A DNA stretch of 64,000 bases from Paramecium octaurelia. Its lineage: Eukaryota; Ciliophora; Oligohymenophorea; Peniculida; Parameciidae. Positions 14,916-27,000 of this stretch are shown one piece after another; within the stretch, counting starts at the first letter, position 1, and every line of letters starts with the position of its first letter. A model generated the notes under the pieces. That model was not told the DNA's origin and ran no database searches. It worked only from the letters and a program-made list of their open reading frames with translations. A program made the translations under genes and the position numbers. The stretch spans positions 128,877 to 192,876 of the forward strand of contig CAJJDP010000050.1 of the NCBI GenBank assembly GCA_905182995.1, written 5' to 3'.

Positions 14916-16040
14916 TCATTAAAGATTCAAGTTGCTTATAGGCTTCTAATGGGGTAAAAGATATAATTAGGGAAAGCAACAATAGATATTTTGGAATTGG
15001 TATGGTTAATAATTAATATATGGACAGACCATTTAGATTGGAATTCCTTGAATTTAAGGTCCAGAAGTATAAGAATTATCTGAGTTTGGCTCAATTTTTA
15101 CACAAGGTTTCTTTCTTCTTCCTTCCCCGTAAAGCTATGATATAAGCTTTGGATCATAGTTTTTTTTTTGGATGATTAGATTTACAATAACTTATTCATC
15201 AACCTTCTTTTCATTGTTGTTCTAAATTAGTTTCATATATACCATTCTAATTTCATTTGATATTTTCCTAATTATAGAGTTATAAACATTTTTGATCTAA
15301 TTATCAGTTCGGCCAGGCATATTTTTTGAAATTCCTGCCCAATTTTTTTTCTTATTCTAAGTTTATTGAAAGATAAATAGTATGTCATCTTAATTGAATT
15401 CATTTCTATATTGAGGCATATAGTTACTTATTTATGTTTGGATTGATAACATTATTAAATCTCTCGCGAATCTATTTTGGATATCTTACAGTTTAACTTC
15501 TCTTAATAAATTCCATTGCAATTCTTAACCAGTCCTTTGATTTGGAGTATTACCTGCTTTAAAAATGATTAATACTATCTTAATTTAATAAGTAGGTCAT
15601 CTTCTTCTGGTAACCAAGGCTATTCTTTAAGTTTATATTTCAGCAAACCCAACCATTTTTTCAACAAAAATTCTTCCGGGATACCCAAGATAATTGAGAG
15701 CTTCTCAAAAACTTTAAACTAGCACTACACCATATTTAAAGATTAAGTATTACAACTTCATGAAATTTTATCTAAAGCTTAGCTATCAATTTTGAGACGC
15801 ACCATACCAAGAAATATTTTTCTGTGTCTCCCCATTTGCATCTTCTTTTAATCTTTGATCTAAACTGCTATAATAGTTTTTATACTTTTGAAAATCTGAG
15901 CTGAAATATTATATTATTTAAAACGACGTCATGCATTTATTAGGTATCCTTATATATTGACTAAGTAGAGGTTTATCAAGTTCATTATCTTAAATATCAC
16001 TAATAAATTTCAGAAATTCATTCCAAGTAGGAGGAATCAT
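14916..16040 (-). CDS. Two-repeat Myb-like DNA-binding protein
   Basis: Probable nuclear DNA-binding protein of about 343 residues, ATG at 16040-16038 and TGA at 14918-14916. Two adjacent Myb repeats lie at about residues 125-178 and 179-228. The first has P-W-L-P-E-E-D-D-L-L, then D-W-L-R-I-A, then Q-I-R-E-R-F-N-N-V-I-N-P. The second has N-W-A-G-I-S-K-N-M-P-G-R-T-D-N-Q-I-K-N, which is nearly the textbook R3 recognition helix. Introns are needed at 15406-15427, 15554-15575 (ends CAG), 15725-15753 and 15783-15802. The last begins GTG, so the exon around residue 79 is the weakest part; the GTA alternative leads into a TGA. The N-terminal 120 residues match nothing I know. Target genes cannot be inferred. 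Confidence 0.78.
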
Positions 16041-17218
16041 TTTAATTCAAAAATAAATTATCTTTTTTATTTTTCTTCTATCCACAGATAAACAAGACTA
16101 CAGAAATATTTAAAATGAATCAGATTAAGAGAGTTACTCTATAATATATTAATGTTATTTAGACAACAAAAAAATGATGAAGTTTAAATTTAAATGTCAG
16201 ATTTATTTTTGTTGTGAGGATATAATTAATTAATCATTTAATAAAAATATATTGATAGCCTTGATGTCAAGAATAAAGAGACAATCAATTGAACTTACGT
16301 TAAATTTTGAATATTCAATCAGAAATTATTCAAATCAGTCATTTATAAAAACTTTTTGTGTTTATTTGTCAAATATCACTATTTTAACTTATATTTTTGT
16401 CTCAAGAATTCTTAACAACCTTAATATATTAAATCCATTCTCTAAAAACACTCAATAAAATTAATGTATTTTATTGCAATACTTCCTTTCTGTCAATCAA
16501 TCAGATTTTTATATCTAGTGTGCCTAAATTAATAAAATTCAGAATAATTAGTATTTTCTATTTCTTGAATTACTTATAGGCAATTTTTTTGAAGACCATT
16601 CTCAAACTTCTTCTTGACATTCAAAATTCTTATTTTCTGAGACTAATAAAGAATTAAAGAAACCTTTAGTTGCCTTTCTATTCATTGGACAAATGCAGGA
16701 TAACTAAAATATTTTTAATAAGGAGCCTCATCCAAAGGGCAAGAGATAGTGCAATATAGTTTTAAAAATTAAATAAAATGATTTATTATTTATCATAAAG
16801 TGACGCATTTATTATTAGACTTCTTTATTTTTAGTTCTTAAATATTATATAACTTAGATCCTAAAAAAAAAATAAACAAATCTGGAAATTTGATAACAAT
16901 CTTGATTATTTTTTGATGTAGCGTTCGAATAAAATTGAATATAATACCAATAATCAGATTTAGAGCTGAAATTATAATTTTTTCTTTCAGTTTATTCTTA
17001 TTTTTTTGTTTTAAATTAGAAGTTTTTCTTGATTAAAACCATCACGATATCGACATTTTCTATCTTTCTTATTATATTAGTAATAAAAGATATAATTTTT
17101 ATCTAAATAAATATTATTTGAATAAATAATAAACATAGTTAACTAAAGTTCATCAAATTTCTTGTCAATGCAAGCTTTTTAACATGACTATTAATAATAA
17201 TCTAAATATATGAAAAAA
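16041..17218. other. Spacer with a possible decayed small gene
   Basis: Most of this 1.2 kb is featureless A+T-rich sequence. A minus-strand patch at about 16480-16750 keeps a protein-like frame, with C-P-L-D-E-A-P-Y-Q-K-Y-F, then a TGA, then a Lys/Glu-rich tail ending R-Y-K-N-L-I-D before TGA. A 27-nt segment starting GTC could remove the first TGA, but that is not a convincing splice site. It may be a gene remnant or an unrecognised small gene. Confidence 0.3.
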
Positions 17219-18092
17219 TCATAAGGAATCGTTATTTTAATCTTATGGGGATTCTTCAAAATAATTAAAGTCTATGAATAATGCAGCTGCCAATAACAAA
17301 GCTTTTTATCTACTGGTAGATTACTAAGGAAACATTAATCTAAAATTGGTTGCATCCACATTACACAGTGCATTACAAAATCCAGCTGACTCTTTCCATA
17401 ATTCTGAAATTTTCTTTAGATATTTTGATTAAACAATACCTATCCTTGTGAATCAATAATATCAAATCTTGCTCTTTAACATGCTTCGCAAGGTAATTTT
17501 ACTAAAAATGGCCATTGACAGCAGCTTCCTTTAACAGAGTATAACAAAGAATTATTTTCATCTCTTATTTCAACTCCCTTATCGCAGCACATAAAGGGAT
17601 AACATATATAACCTAGTTTTCCTCCATTTTATAATTAAACTTCCATAATAGGTCTGAAATAAATTAAATTAAATACCTAGCTAGACAAAGAAATGTACAT
17701 TTGAACTCTCTGCTTAATCTAAAAACTGTGTTGGTTTCTTATTTTTAATCATATTATTTGACTTTCAAATCAAACGCTCTGCAAGCCCCAGGAAGAAAAT
17801 TTCTTTACCAACAGCTACTATCCTCTTTACATTTAAAAATCGGAGCTTAATGCTTAAAGTCTGGCTTATTTCCCATTGTATCAGATTAATAAACATAATA
17901 AACATTTTTTTTTTCACAGAATCCTAAAGATTCTAAATAATCAGGACGTTATTTAATATAAATACTTGGGCATCTTGAGATTGCCTCTAATCCAGAGTTA
18001 AATGAAGTCTATATTTGATATATTCTTACATCAATCTATCCAGGATTAATATAATGTTGTTAAGGTGATTAGTATGCTGGTTAATACTACAT
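17219..18092 (-). CDS. Phospholipid scramblase family protein
   Basis: Member of the PLSCR/scramblase family, lipid-binding beta-barrel proteins implicated in Ca2+-dependent movement of phospholipids between leaflets. About 274 residues from the ATG at 18092-18090 (M-Q-Y-Q-P-A-Y) to TGA at 17221-17219. After a Gln/Pro/Tyr-rich N terminus come the family marks: R-P-I-M-E-V, the Cys pair in Y-P-F-M-C-C-D-K-G-V-E-I, then C-C-Q-W-P-F, and the hallmark C-terminal stretch A-T-N-F-R-L-M-F-P followed by a hydrophobic A-L-F-I-D-F-N-Y-F-E. Two introns are required: 17654-17676 (ends CAG) and 17414-17439 (ends AAG). Spliced length is divisible by three. Which lipids it moves, if any, is not shown. Confidence 0.88.
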
Positions 18093-19012
18093 TTATTAAT
18101 TTTAATTAATTATTATTAATTATGGGTATTAATTTGAAATTGCACAAAATTTATTCAGGTTTATATGGATTGAAAATAAAAATATATAAAATGGAATATA
18201 GACTGATGTGGTTTCTTCTATAAAAATCAAGGATTAAGAGATAATTTTAATGGATAATAAAAATTAAATATCACAAAAAAACCGTGATTAGATCATTTAG
18301 CAATTTGGAGAAATATCCAGAACTAATAAAAATTGATGAGTTTATTTCAAGATATATGATGACAATTGAAAGATAAGAGTTAAACTTAAAAATAAGGAAA
18401 TTAAAGCAGTAATAGTAATCTAAGATTATTAAAAGTAACAAATAAGGAAACATAAATTTTTTTCAAAATGGATTTTACAGAGTTTGTTGAAGATAGCAAA
18501 ACTCTTAAATATTTATTAACATTGCGATTTTACAAAAAAAAAATTACTCATTTATATCTGATTATAATGCTACTCTTTTTTCGTCTTGCATTACTTGACT
18601 TGCATATTATATAGGGAGAATTTCTTACATAACTTGCAATTGAATTTAGAATTATTTTTAGAATATATTGAAAGAGTTTTATTTTTACATTGTTGTAGCT
18701 AAATTTATTTTTAATCATGAATTGCTTGGTTAATGCATCTTATAAAAATATTGCTTTAAAATAGTAGGTCGTCTTTCTCTTTCATTTCTTAATAAACCAT
18801 TCCTTCAAGTCTATAAAAAAACCAAGTTCTAAGATTCACCACTAGATAGTTCTAGAAAATAATTTAGTCTATCTAAGTTTATCTAAGTTTTATAAGTTTA
18901 GGCAACATGTTATATACATATTTAATAGCTTGTAATTTTGGTTCACATAAAAAATAAATTGAGTAAAGTCCTTATGCTTTATTCATCTTAATAATATTTT
19001 ATTTATAAATAT
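18093..19012. other. Divergent spacer between scramblase and MORN genes
   Basis: About 920 bp between two divergently transcribed genes, so it must hold both promoters. Sequence is A+T-rich with homopolymer runs. I see no ORF with intron support, no RNA gene and no clear repeat. Confidence 0.5.
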
Positions 19013-21040
19013 ATGTCAAACACAGACTCAACCTTTTGTGCTGCTGATTAATAAGCATATTTAGGTGAAATACATGAGCTTTTATTAAAGGCATAGTAAA
19101 GAATTGGATATTTTAATAATATTGATCATGATATATTATGCGAATGGGTGAGAAAATATAATGAATGTCAGAATCAGATAAATGAATCTAAAAATATGAA
19201 TTAAGACACATAACAGATTTAACATATTTCACAAACACTCTAAAATCTTATTAGTACTATTGAAATTATAGAAACTGAAGGAATGCTTTTAGTGGGGAAT
19301 TTTAAACCCTGGATGAGTGGAGTTGGTATGATAAAATTTCCTTACGGGTATACAATCTATGGAAAAATCGAATTTGGAATTTTAAATGGATAAGGAATTA
19401 TTGAAATCGATTAAAAGAATACAAGATTGATTGGAACTTTTTGTAAAAATAAATTAGAAGGAAATGGAACTATTATTGTTAAAAATCAATATCAAATTAA
19501 TGGAATGTTTGAAAAAGGAAAAATCGTATCAGGATAAATCTAAATAAAGTATCTTAAAGGATCCGAAATTCAGTATTACATATGAATTATTATAGAGTTT
19601 AAGCATAGTTAAATATAAATGGCGATAATATCAGACTTGATGACAGAGAATAATTAAGGAAAAATATCTCTCTCAGCAATCTTGAGTTTAAAAAGCCTGA
19701 TAATATACAATACAAGGCCTCCGAATTTCTATTAGGATAAAATAGGCAAAGTTCTTTTACTCTATATCAAAATGAGTAATTACAGAGAGAATATAGGGAT
19801 GGAAAATTATTTTACGGATTTGGTTAGATTCAAGAGCCCAACAACATTTAGTTAATTGGAAAGTTTGAAAACAGCGCACTATTTGGATTTGGAAGATTAA
19901 TTGATATAAATAATAACTTGTATAAAATTAAACAATATATAGATTGTTGGAGGGAGAGTTTTCAAATAGTATTATGATCCATGGTAAGAAATATCACTTA
20001 AAATCTAACATATTGTAAGTTCTTAATTTATACATTAGATAAGAGGAGGGATAATTCAATATAAGAATATAATTGTCTGGAAAGGGAAAGCGATATTTTG
20101 ATAACGCAGATTTTACGTAAAAAATTTATAAAAAAGAATAGAGAAGAAGAAGGTATATTTGAGAATGGATAATTAAATGGGGAAGGTATTAGATACTACA
20201 AAATTAATGAATAGGTAATAAATATAAGAGACTTTTAGCAAAATTAAATAAAGGAGATGGGACATTTTAATCATGGAATTTTGATCAAAGGTACAAAGTT
20301 CTATTAAAATGGTAAAATGTAAATTCTAAAATATAAATTTAAGAATGGAGAAAGGTGAATTTAATGAGTAGGGACTAATAAATGAGGGAGAAAGAAGGCA
20401 TTCCAATGGTTATATGTAGTTTAATTTAATTATTTCATAGAAATGAATATGGTATATTTTTGGATGGGAAATTACATTCTTAGGATGATAAATCTGGGAG
20501 AGCAAATGAAAATGGGACCATTATTGAAGTTGGATATTTCAAAAATGGGTAACTTGATGGAGAAGGAGAAAGAAGATACCCTAGTGGAAAAAAGTATAAA
20601 AAAAAGAATTATCATTTAGAAAGGAAATTGGGAAGTTTTCAGAAGGATAACTAAATGGAACTGGAAAAAGATATTATGATAATGAAGAGAATACTTTAGA
20701 GGAAGAAGGAATATTTGAATGTGGTAGGTTACACAGCTAAACTACTCTCGCTAAATAGTATTACTAGGATCGATCTTTAAGAAGCTGTGGATTATTTTAG
20801 AATGGATTGCTTAAATCAATAGATGGAGCTCTATACTTCAACGAATACGAAATGAAGGGTGTTTTTGAAAATGGTCAAGTGAATGGAACAATGAAGATCA
20901 TTAATTCAAAAACTAAAAAGGAGCATATAGAAAATCATTTATAAAGCAATGAAACATTTTTAAGAGCAGCTCATAAAGCTGGTGTATATTTAGGTTCTTA
21001 ATTCAACACGGAGGCCTAATAAAGTGACAAGAGAATATGA
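19013..21040 (+). CDS. MORN-repeat protein
   Basis: About 610 residues, ATG at 19013 (M-S-N-T-D-S) to TGA at 21038-21040. After an alpha-helical N terminus the protein is built of MORN-type units such as G-I-L-N-G-Q-G-I, L-E-G-E-F, G-Q-L-N-G-E-G-I-R-Y-Y and G-Q-L-N-G-T-G-K-R-Y-Y. MORN repeats form beta-hairpin rods used for membrane or cytoskeleton attachment and are common in ciliate cortical and ciliary proteins. Eight introns are needed: 19573-19595, 19920-19942, 20015-20038, 20117-20141, 20215-20238, 20319-20343 (ends AAG), 20416-20440 and 20594-20619. Without them the gene looks badly frameshifted; with them the coding length is exactly divisible by three. Its stop lies 14 bp from the stop of the opposing SDR gene. 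Confidence 0.85.
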
Positions 21041-21054
21041 TGCATTAGAAGTAT

Positions 21055-22012
21055 TCAATGTTTTTATTTATATAATTATTTTGCAACAATTGGTGATATG
21101 ATATCCGTAAGCTTTCCTTCGGCTAGACTAAAAATAAATGTTTATATTCTATGAATAATATGTCCTGCAGTAGCTTCCTTATTTCCCAATTAAAATCTAA
21201 TATTATTAAAATATAATCTACAATGCTGATTTGACACATTGCTATGTAGAAACTGTAAGAGGATCAGTCTAATTTTTGACCATAGCTGTTTAAACAAATC
21301 CAGGTCGTAATGATAGGAAATCAACATTTTCGACTTCAATTTGTAGGGATCTGGTAAAATAATCATTAAATGCCTTTGGAGTTGATATCAATTTTTACTT
21401 TAGTTGCACAATATACTTGATAATAAGGATAGGCAAATCTTCCTGTTAATGAGGAAAGATTTATGACTCCTGATCTTTCCCTTTTCTTGAGAATAGGCAA
21501 TATATATTTTGTCATAAACACCACAGGAATGCAATTGATGATAATTTAATTTTATTGATCAACGTCAGACGTCTTATGAAATTCTCCAACAGTTAAGACT
21601 CCAACATTGTTGACTAAAAGACCGATATCTAAATCTTTCACTTCTTGATATATTTTTTGGAAAAAGGATTCTTAAAGACAATTCTAAAAATCCGCAATCA
21701 CAATTTTATATTATGGTTTACCATTAATCTTCTTTAGCTCTTCTATTAAATTCTCTGCTTTCGATTTATTTCTAGCAACAATGCAAACATTGACACCTTA
21801 TCTTGCAAATTCCTTGAAATAAAAACAATATTCATTACTTAACAAAATCCTTTACCTATACCGTCTGTGGCTCCAGTGACTAAAGCCCAACATCCTTTTC
21901 CATATTTTTATTGTACATTTGGATTCCCAAAAATAATTACTTTGCACTCCTTTATGAATAAGTATCCGAAGTAACACAAAACAATTATTCCAATCCACTC
22001 AATTATGTCCAT
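21055..22012 (-). CDS. Short-chain dehydrogenase, 3-ketoacyl-CoA reductase (HSD17B12) type
   Basis: NAD(P)-dependent reductase of about 293 residues. An N-terminal hydrophobic segment (residues 5-20) predicts anchoring, probably in the ER. The Rossmann motif is T-G-A-T-D-G-I-G (46-53). N-N-V-G (126-129) replaces the usual N-N-A-G, as is typical of the HSD17B12/KAR group that reduces 3-ketoacyl-CoA in very-long-chain fatty acid elongation. L-S-S and Y-C-A-T-K (192-196) supply the catalytic Ser, Tyr and Lys. Introns: 21813-21838 (ends AAG); a 25-nt intron ending AAG directly after the Y-C-A-T-K Lys codon; and a 25-nt GTAGAT...TTAG intron near the 3' end. Coding length is divisible by three. The exact substrate is inference. 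Confidence 0.9.
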
Positions 22013-22309
22013 TTTATAAAAAATTAAAAATTATTGCAAATTAAACTCAATAATCATTCTTCTTAATTCTTTATTTTTGGTCAACCCTACCTAGCTTGTG
22101 TTATGTTCCAATCATCTATTTTTAAGAAAAGCACTCAAAAATAAATATAACCAACCTATTTTTTAGTATTTATCAAATTATCTAAAAATATCATAGGTAT
22201 GTTAAAGAGTGTCTGCTACGATCCTTAGATTGAAGATCTAGGAGTTGAAGTAAAGATAAGCAATATTCTAAAATTCAGATGACTATATATATAATTTTTA
22301 ATAATAATT

Positions 22310-23991
22310 ATGTTATAATCATTTTTGCTTAGTTTGGCTTCTGGAATTGTCTTATTCATTGTTTATATGTATCACAGGGCAAACTTATCGGAAGGATCAG
22401 CTAATTACAGATATTATAATGAAGCTGTAAAAGGAATGTCAAGGTGGCTGGAATAGACGGTTGATTTAACCTAATCTCATTTTTAGCCATGCAAGTATTG
22501 GATTATAATATTCATAGAAATTGTGGATATGAGATTGCCTTAGTGCATGATAATTCATATTGTCTTAGAAGCGACCTCTTTAAGTTGTTGCATCCAGAAG
22601 TAATAGTATAGGATCAAATGGTATTGAGAGATTATGGTGGTCAAGATTTGGCAAGAAAAATCATCTAGCAAAATATGTATGATGCTTTACCGAGTTTTGT
22701 ATAAACCAGACAAATTGATATTGGATATCATTTAACTCCATTGGAAACATCAATTGTATATCCATATGCTAAAAATTATTTTCGAACCCATACATTTGGA
22801 AAATAAGCTGGTTGTATTTTCTAGAAGTATTTCCACGTTCCAGGTCAAGAGGAAATTGCATTAAAATCAAATCAATCTACACACTTTCATAATTACATTG
22901 ATAATTTGAAATTAGAAAATAAAAGTGCTGAGTGCATCAAAGATGCTAGTTATGAAAAACCTACATTCAGAATGTGGTTGAAAGAGGAATGTGACAATTT
23001 CTTTTAGATTATTAATACACAATAATACAAAGATAAATTGGAAAATGAGGGAATCCAATATATTTACAAAACAAACAGACATCTAGGCAATGGAATATTA
23101 CTTTTGGATTATTAAAATGAAAAGACAATAAGATCATGGTATAAAGATAGCCAAGGTTGTGGACGCAATCTGTCTTAAGTGATAATTTAAGAGTACCTAA
23201 AGAATCCTTACTTATTCAAAGGACATAAGATGGAGTTTAGATCGTATTTTTAGATAGCATCTACTAATCCACCAATCTTGTATGGCTATAAGAAGGCATT
23301 GATAAAGCAATGTGCATTAAAATTCGATTTACTGGATTTCACTAAGGAGGCACATGTATGTAATACAGCAGTAACAAAAACACACAAGCAAACAACTGGA
23401 TAAGAACAGGATGATGACCTATATATTGATTGGAATTTAGAGGAGTTGCAAGATATTTTGTTAGAGTAGGGTAAGATAAAGTCTCGTAATTGGTTGAATG
23501 AAGAACTATACCCTTAGATTATGAGAAAGATAACCCATCTATTTTTTTCAGTAGAAAAATACCTCTTGAAAGATAGTAGAGTTGGAGAATTCTTTGGAGT
23601 TGATTTCATTCTTGACGATGATTTGAATCTTTGGATTTTTGAATGCAACCGTAATCCGAATTTCTTGGCTGTGACAGAGGGAAGAAAAGAGAAATTTGGG
23701 AAGCTGATTCCTGACATGTTGGAAATCTAAATGTAATTAGTTAGAAGCAGATTTAAAAGAGTTAGAGATTTTATGTATAATAAATTGTTGCCTGCCATTT
23801 AGGCTAGGCAATTTTAACAGTAACAAGAGAAGTTCAAAGAGGAGTTCCTGCAATTGATGAAGGATAGATTTGAACCTGAATATTAATTATCCAAAAGCAA
23901 CTTAGCTGAGTTGGCGTATATTGGGGAAGGATAATTCAATGGATACATTAAAAAAGAATGTTTAGATTCAAGTAGAGTTTTAAAAAAGTGA
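22310..23991 (+). CDS. TTL-like tubulin amino-acid ligase with N-terminal membrane anchor
   Basis: ATP-grasp ligase of the tubulin tyrosine ligase-like family, which adds amino acids (Tyr, Glu or Gly) to tubulin or related targets. About 552 residues with one 23-nt intron at 22495-22517. ATG at 22310 starts a hydrophobic segment (S-F-L-L-S-L-A-S-G-I-V-L-F-I-V-Y) that predicts a signal anchor, unusual for a cytosolic tubulin modifier. Later: I-R-S-W-Y-K-D, G-C-G-R-N-L-S-Q-V-I-I-Q-E-Y, then M-E-F-R-S-Y-F, and the C-terminal ATP/Mg2+ signature V-G-E-F-F-G-V-D-F-I-L-D and I-F-E-C-N-R-N-P-N. Family members usually read E-I-N..P here; Cys-Asn-Arg-Asn is a slight variant. Which residue it transfers cannot be read from sequence. 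Only 33 bp separate it from the next gene. Confidence 0.85.
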
Positions 23992-24024
23992 ATATATATA
24001 TAACCATAATAAATTAATTATTGT

Positions 24025-27000
24025 ATGCTTGCACAGAAGTAGATTACTAACAAATTCTTATTGGCTAAGCTGAAGGAGGCTGAAGAAAGAAACGATTCTC
24101 AATCAGTTCCCTCATTTATGAATCAAACTGTTACTATTAATAATCAGCATATAAGTGATTAAATCAGAAAGGCCAAGAAAGAGGCTGTAAGTTTGCACAC
24201 AAGTCGTAAGTCAACCTAACATTCGCCTAAAACCTCATTGGATCTTTCAGAATTTATTAAGCAAACTAAAATCTAATAAATGACACAATAGAAACTGTTG
24301 ACGGAGAAAAAGTTCTCACAACTAGCAATCTCAAAGGTAAGGGATGATGTGAGTCATTTTTATGATTAAATTAAATCACCGAATACAACAAGTAAGTCAA
24401 TTTTCATAAATAGGGGAGTAACGCAGCTTTTAGCCCAGACGTTAAAGAGCTACCTTCCATAAAAAATCACGGAGCGGTTAACAAATTCATTTGATAGACA
24501 TGAAAGAATATTAAAAATTAGAAGATGGCTTGAATAAAGAAATATCATCTTTACATACAGAAGATCCAGGAGGCAGAGTTTAGAGTATATAGTTAAGAGA
24601 TTGGTTTTAAAAATAATAAAGCGATGATTTAATTCCCCTATTGACAGTTACTATGAACGAATTAGTTAAATCACTGAAAAAAGAATGTTTAGAAAGAGGA
24701 GAGTTGGTTGAATAAATTTGGTAGAAAGTTATTTAAATGGTTAATAAGATTAAATTTGATTCTGAAATTTTAGTTAAAAAAAACGATGTCTTAGTAATGG
24801 ATGAATAGGCTAAAGTATTTTATATTTATTAAGAAAAAATGTCAAATTTGTAGAGTTAGATCTAAGAAGTCACTCTCAAATACACCTAAGAAGTTACTCA
24901 ACATAATGTTTGTAAATAGGAATATAAGGAGTTGGAGATCAACTTTAAAAAAAATAGATCATAATTAAATGATCTAAGAAAAATTGCATCTTTTCTATAG
25001 AAGAAGTTGAAATAATCTCATCAAGAAATAGAAATACTCAATAGAAAGCTATAAACGATTACTTAAAAACAATTAGAATCATAATAATAAACACATAGAG
25101 ACATCAATGGCACTCTCTAATAGGTTCATAGTTAGAGGATATTGATAAATTAAGAGAGTATGTTCTCATTAAAATAATCGTAATAATTATAACCTCCTTC
25201 TTTAAATTAAATATAACAATCCCAACAACAAAAGGTGTTGCAACATATCATCAATTCTAGTTAAGTTTAAACAGGAAAAAGAGTGTCCTATTTGGGTAAT
25301 TCCTAAGTACAAAAATCTTAACAGGAGAAATCAAGTTCGTCAGATGAAGATGATTTGATGGATGGATTACTAGATGATAAAAATATCATAGAAATGGACA
25401 ACATGGTTATGAATATGGATAAGATTATTAAAGTGGCTTGTGTGGAGACCTAAGTTGAGTCAGACATACTTCATTTATATTAGAAGACCTAAGAGATACA
25501 AACAAATATTACCATGATGGCTAAAGATTTCAATTTGATAACAGACTCTTAAGTAAAAATCTAGAATGTGGTGGAGTAATTTAAATAAAGAAGTCAAGTT
25601 GAAGAGACACTGAAATTATGCGAAGATAAAACAAATAAAGCGTTTTCAGGAAGATAATTGAATTAAATAATTGAATCTAAGTTTCTTAATAAAGAATAGC
25701 CATCTCCCGGAGTTAATAAATTAAATTAAATAAGACAAGATTCGTTTAGATCTAAAAAAGGTGTAAATTAATCAAATGAATAAGCTACAAGTAATGATTA
25801 GAGTATGGATATCAATTCTGATAGATATGTAGACTTTGAAAAAGTTAAGACTCTTGTTTTGATGATGCAAATTTTAGAAAATAAAAACAAGGAACTGTAA
25901 TATATTATAGATTAAATGAATGAGAAATGCAATAAACATATGCAAGAATTGGAAGATGCAAGAAGTCGAGCAGTATCAATTGGTACATTTAAAATTTTAA
26001 AAGAGCAATAATAATAATAATAATAATTGACATCGTAATATATTGATGGAGAATCTTCTCCTGAATAGTACGCCAAATTTAATTCATCCTAAAAAATGAT
26101 TAAGCGTTAAAAAGATAACAAAAAGTTGAATTAGGCAAAGTTAATTTTTAAAGGTCCCTNTAATGGATGAATAGGCTAAAGTATTTTATATTTATTAAGA
26201 AAAAATGTCAAATTTGTAGAGTTAGATCTAAGAAGTCACTCTCAAATACACCTAAGAAGTTACTCAACATAATGTTTGTAAATAGGAATATAAGGAGTTG
26301 GAGATCAACTTTAAAAAAAATAGATCATAATTAAATGATCTAAGAAAAATTGCATCTTTTCTATAGAAGAAGTTGAAATAATCTCATCAAGAAATAGAAA
26401 TACTCAATAGAAAGCTATAAACGATTACTTAAAAACAATTAGAATCATAATAATAAACACATAGAGACATCAATGGCACTCTCTAATAGGTTCATAGTTA
26501 GAGGATATTGATAAATTAAGAGAGTATGTTCTCATTAAAATAATCGTAATAATTATAACCTCCTTCTTTAAATTAAATATAACAATCCCAACAACAAAAG
26601 GTGTTGCAACATATCATCAATTCTAGTTAAGTTTAAACAGGAAAAAGAGTGTCCTATTTGGGTAATTCCTAAGTACAAAAATCTTAACAGGAGAAATCAA
26701 GTTCGTCAGATGAAGATGATTTGATGGATGGATTACTAGATGATAAAAATATCATAGAAATGGACAACATGGTTATGAATATGGATAAGATTATTAAAGT
26801 GGCTTGTGTGGAGACCTAAGTTGAGTCAGACATACTTCATTTATATTAGAAGACCTAAGAGATACAAACAAATATTACCATGATGGCTAAAGATTTCAAT
26901 TTGATAACAGACTCTTAAGTAAAAATCTAGAATGTGGTGGAGTAATTTAAATAAAGAAGTCAAGTTGAAGAGACACTGAAATTATGCGAAGATAAAACAA

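Noticed and set aside
14521-15110. Long plus-strand open frame with TGA-only stops
   Set aside because: It overlaps the Myb gene antisense. With a single stop codon in A+T-rich DNA, frames of this length are expected by chance, and no domain is visible.
19960-20700. Apparent frameshifts suggesting a MORN pseudogene
   Set aside because: Each shift coincides with a 23-26 nt GTA...AG segment; removing them restores one frame with MORN units intact.
22199-22280. Upstream ATG as start of the first TTL gene
   Set aside because: It leads to a TGA, and the possible 29-nt intron does not join in frame with the ligase; treated as an upstream short frame.
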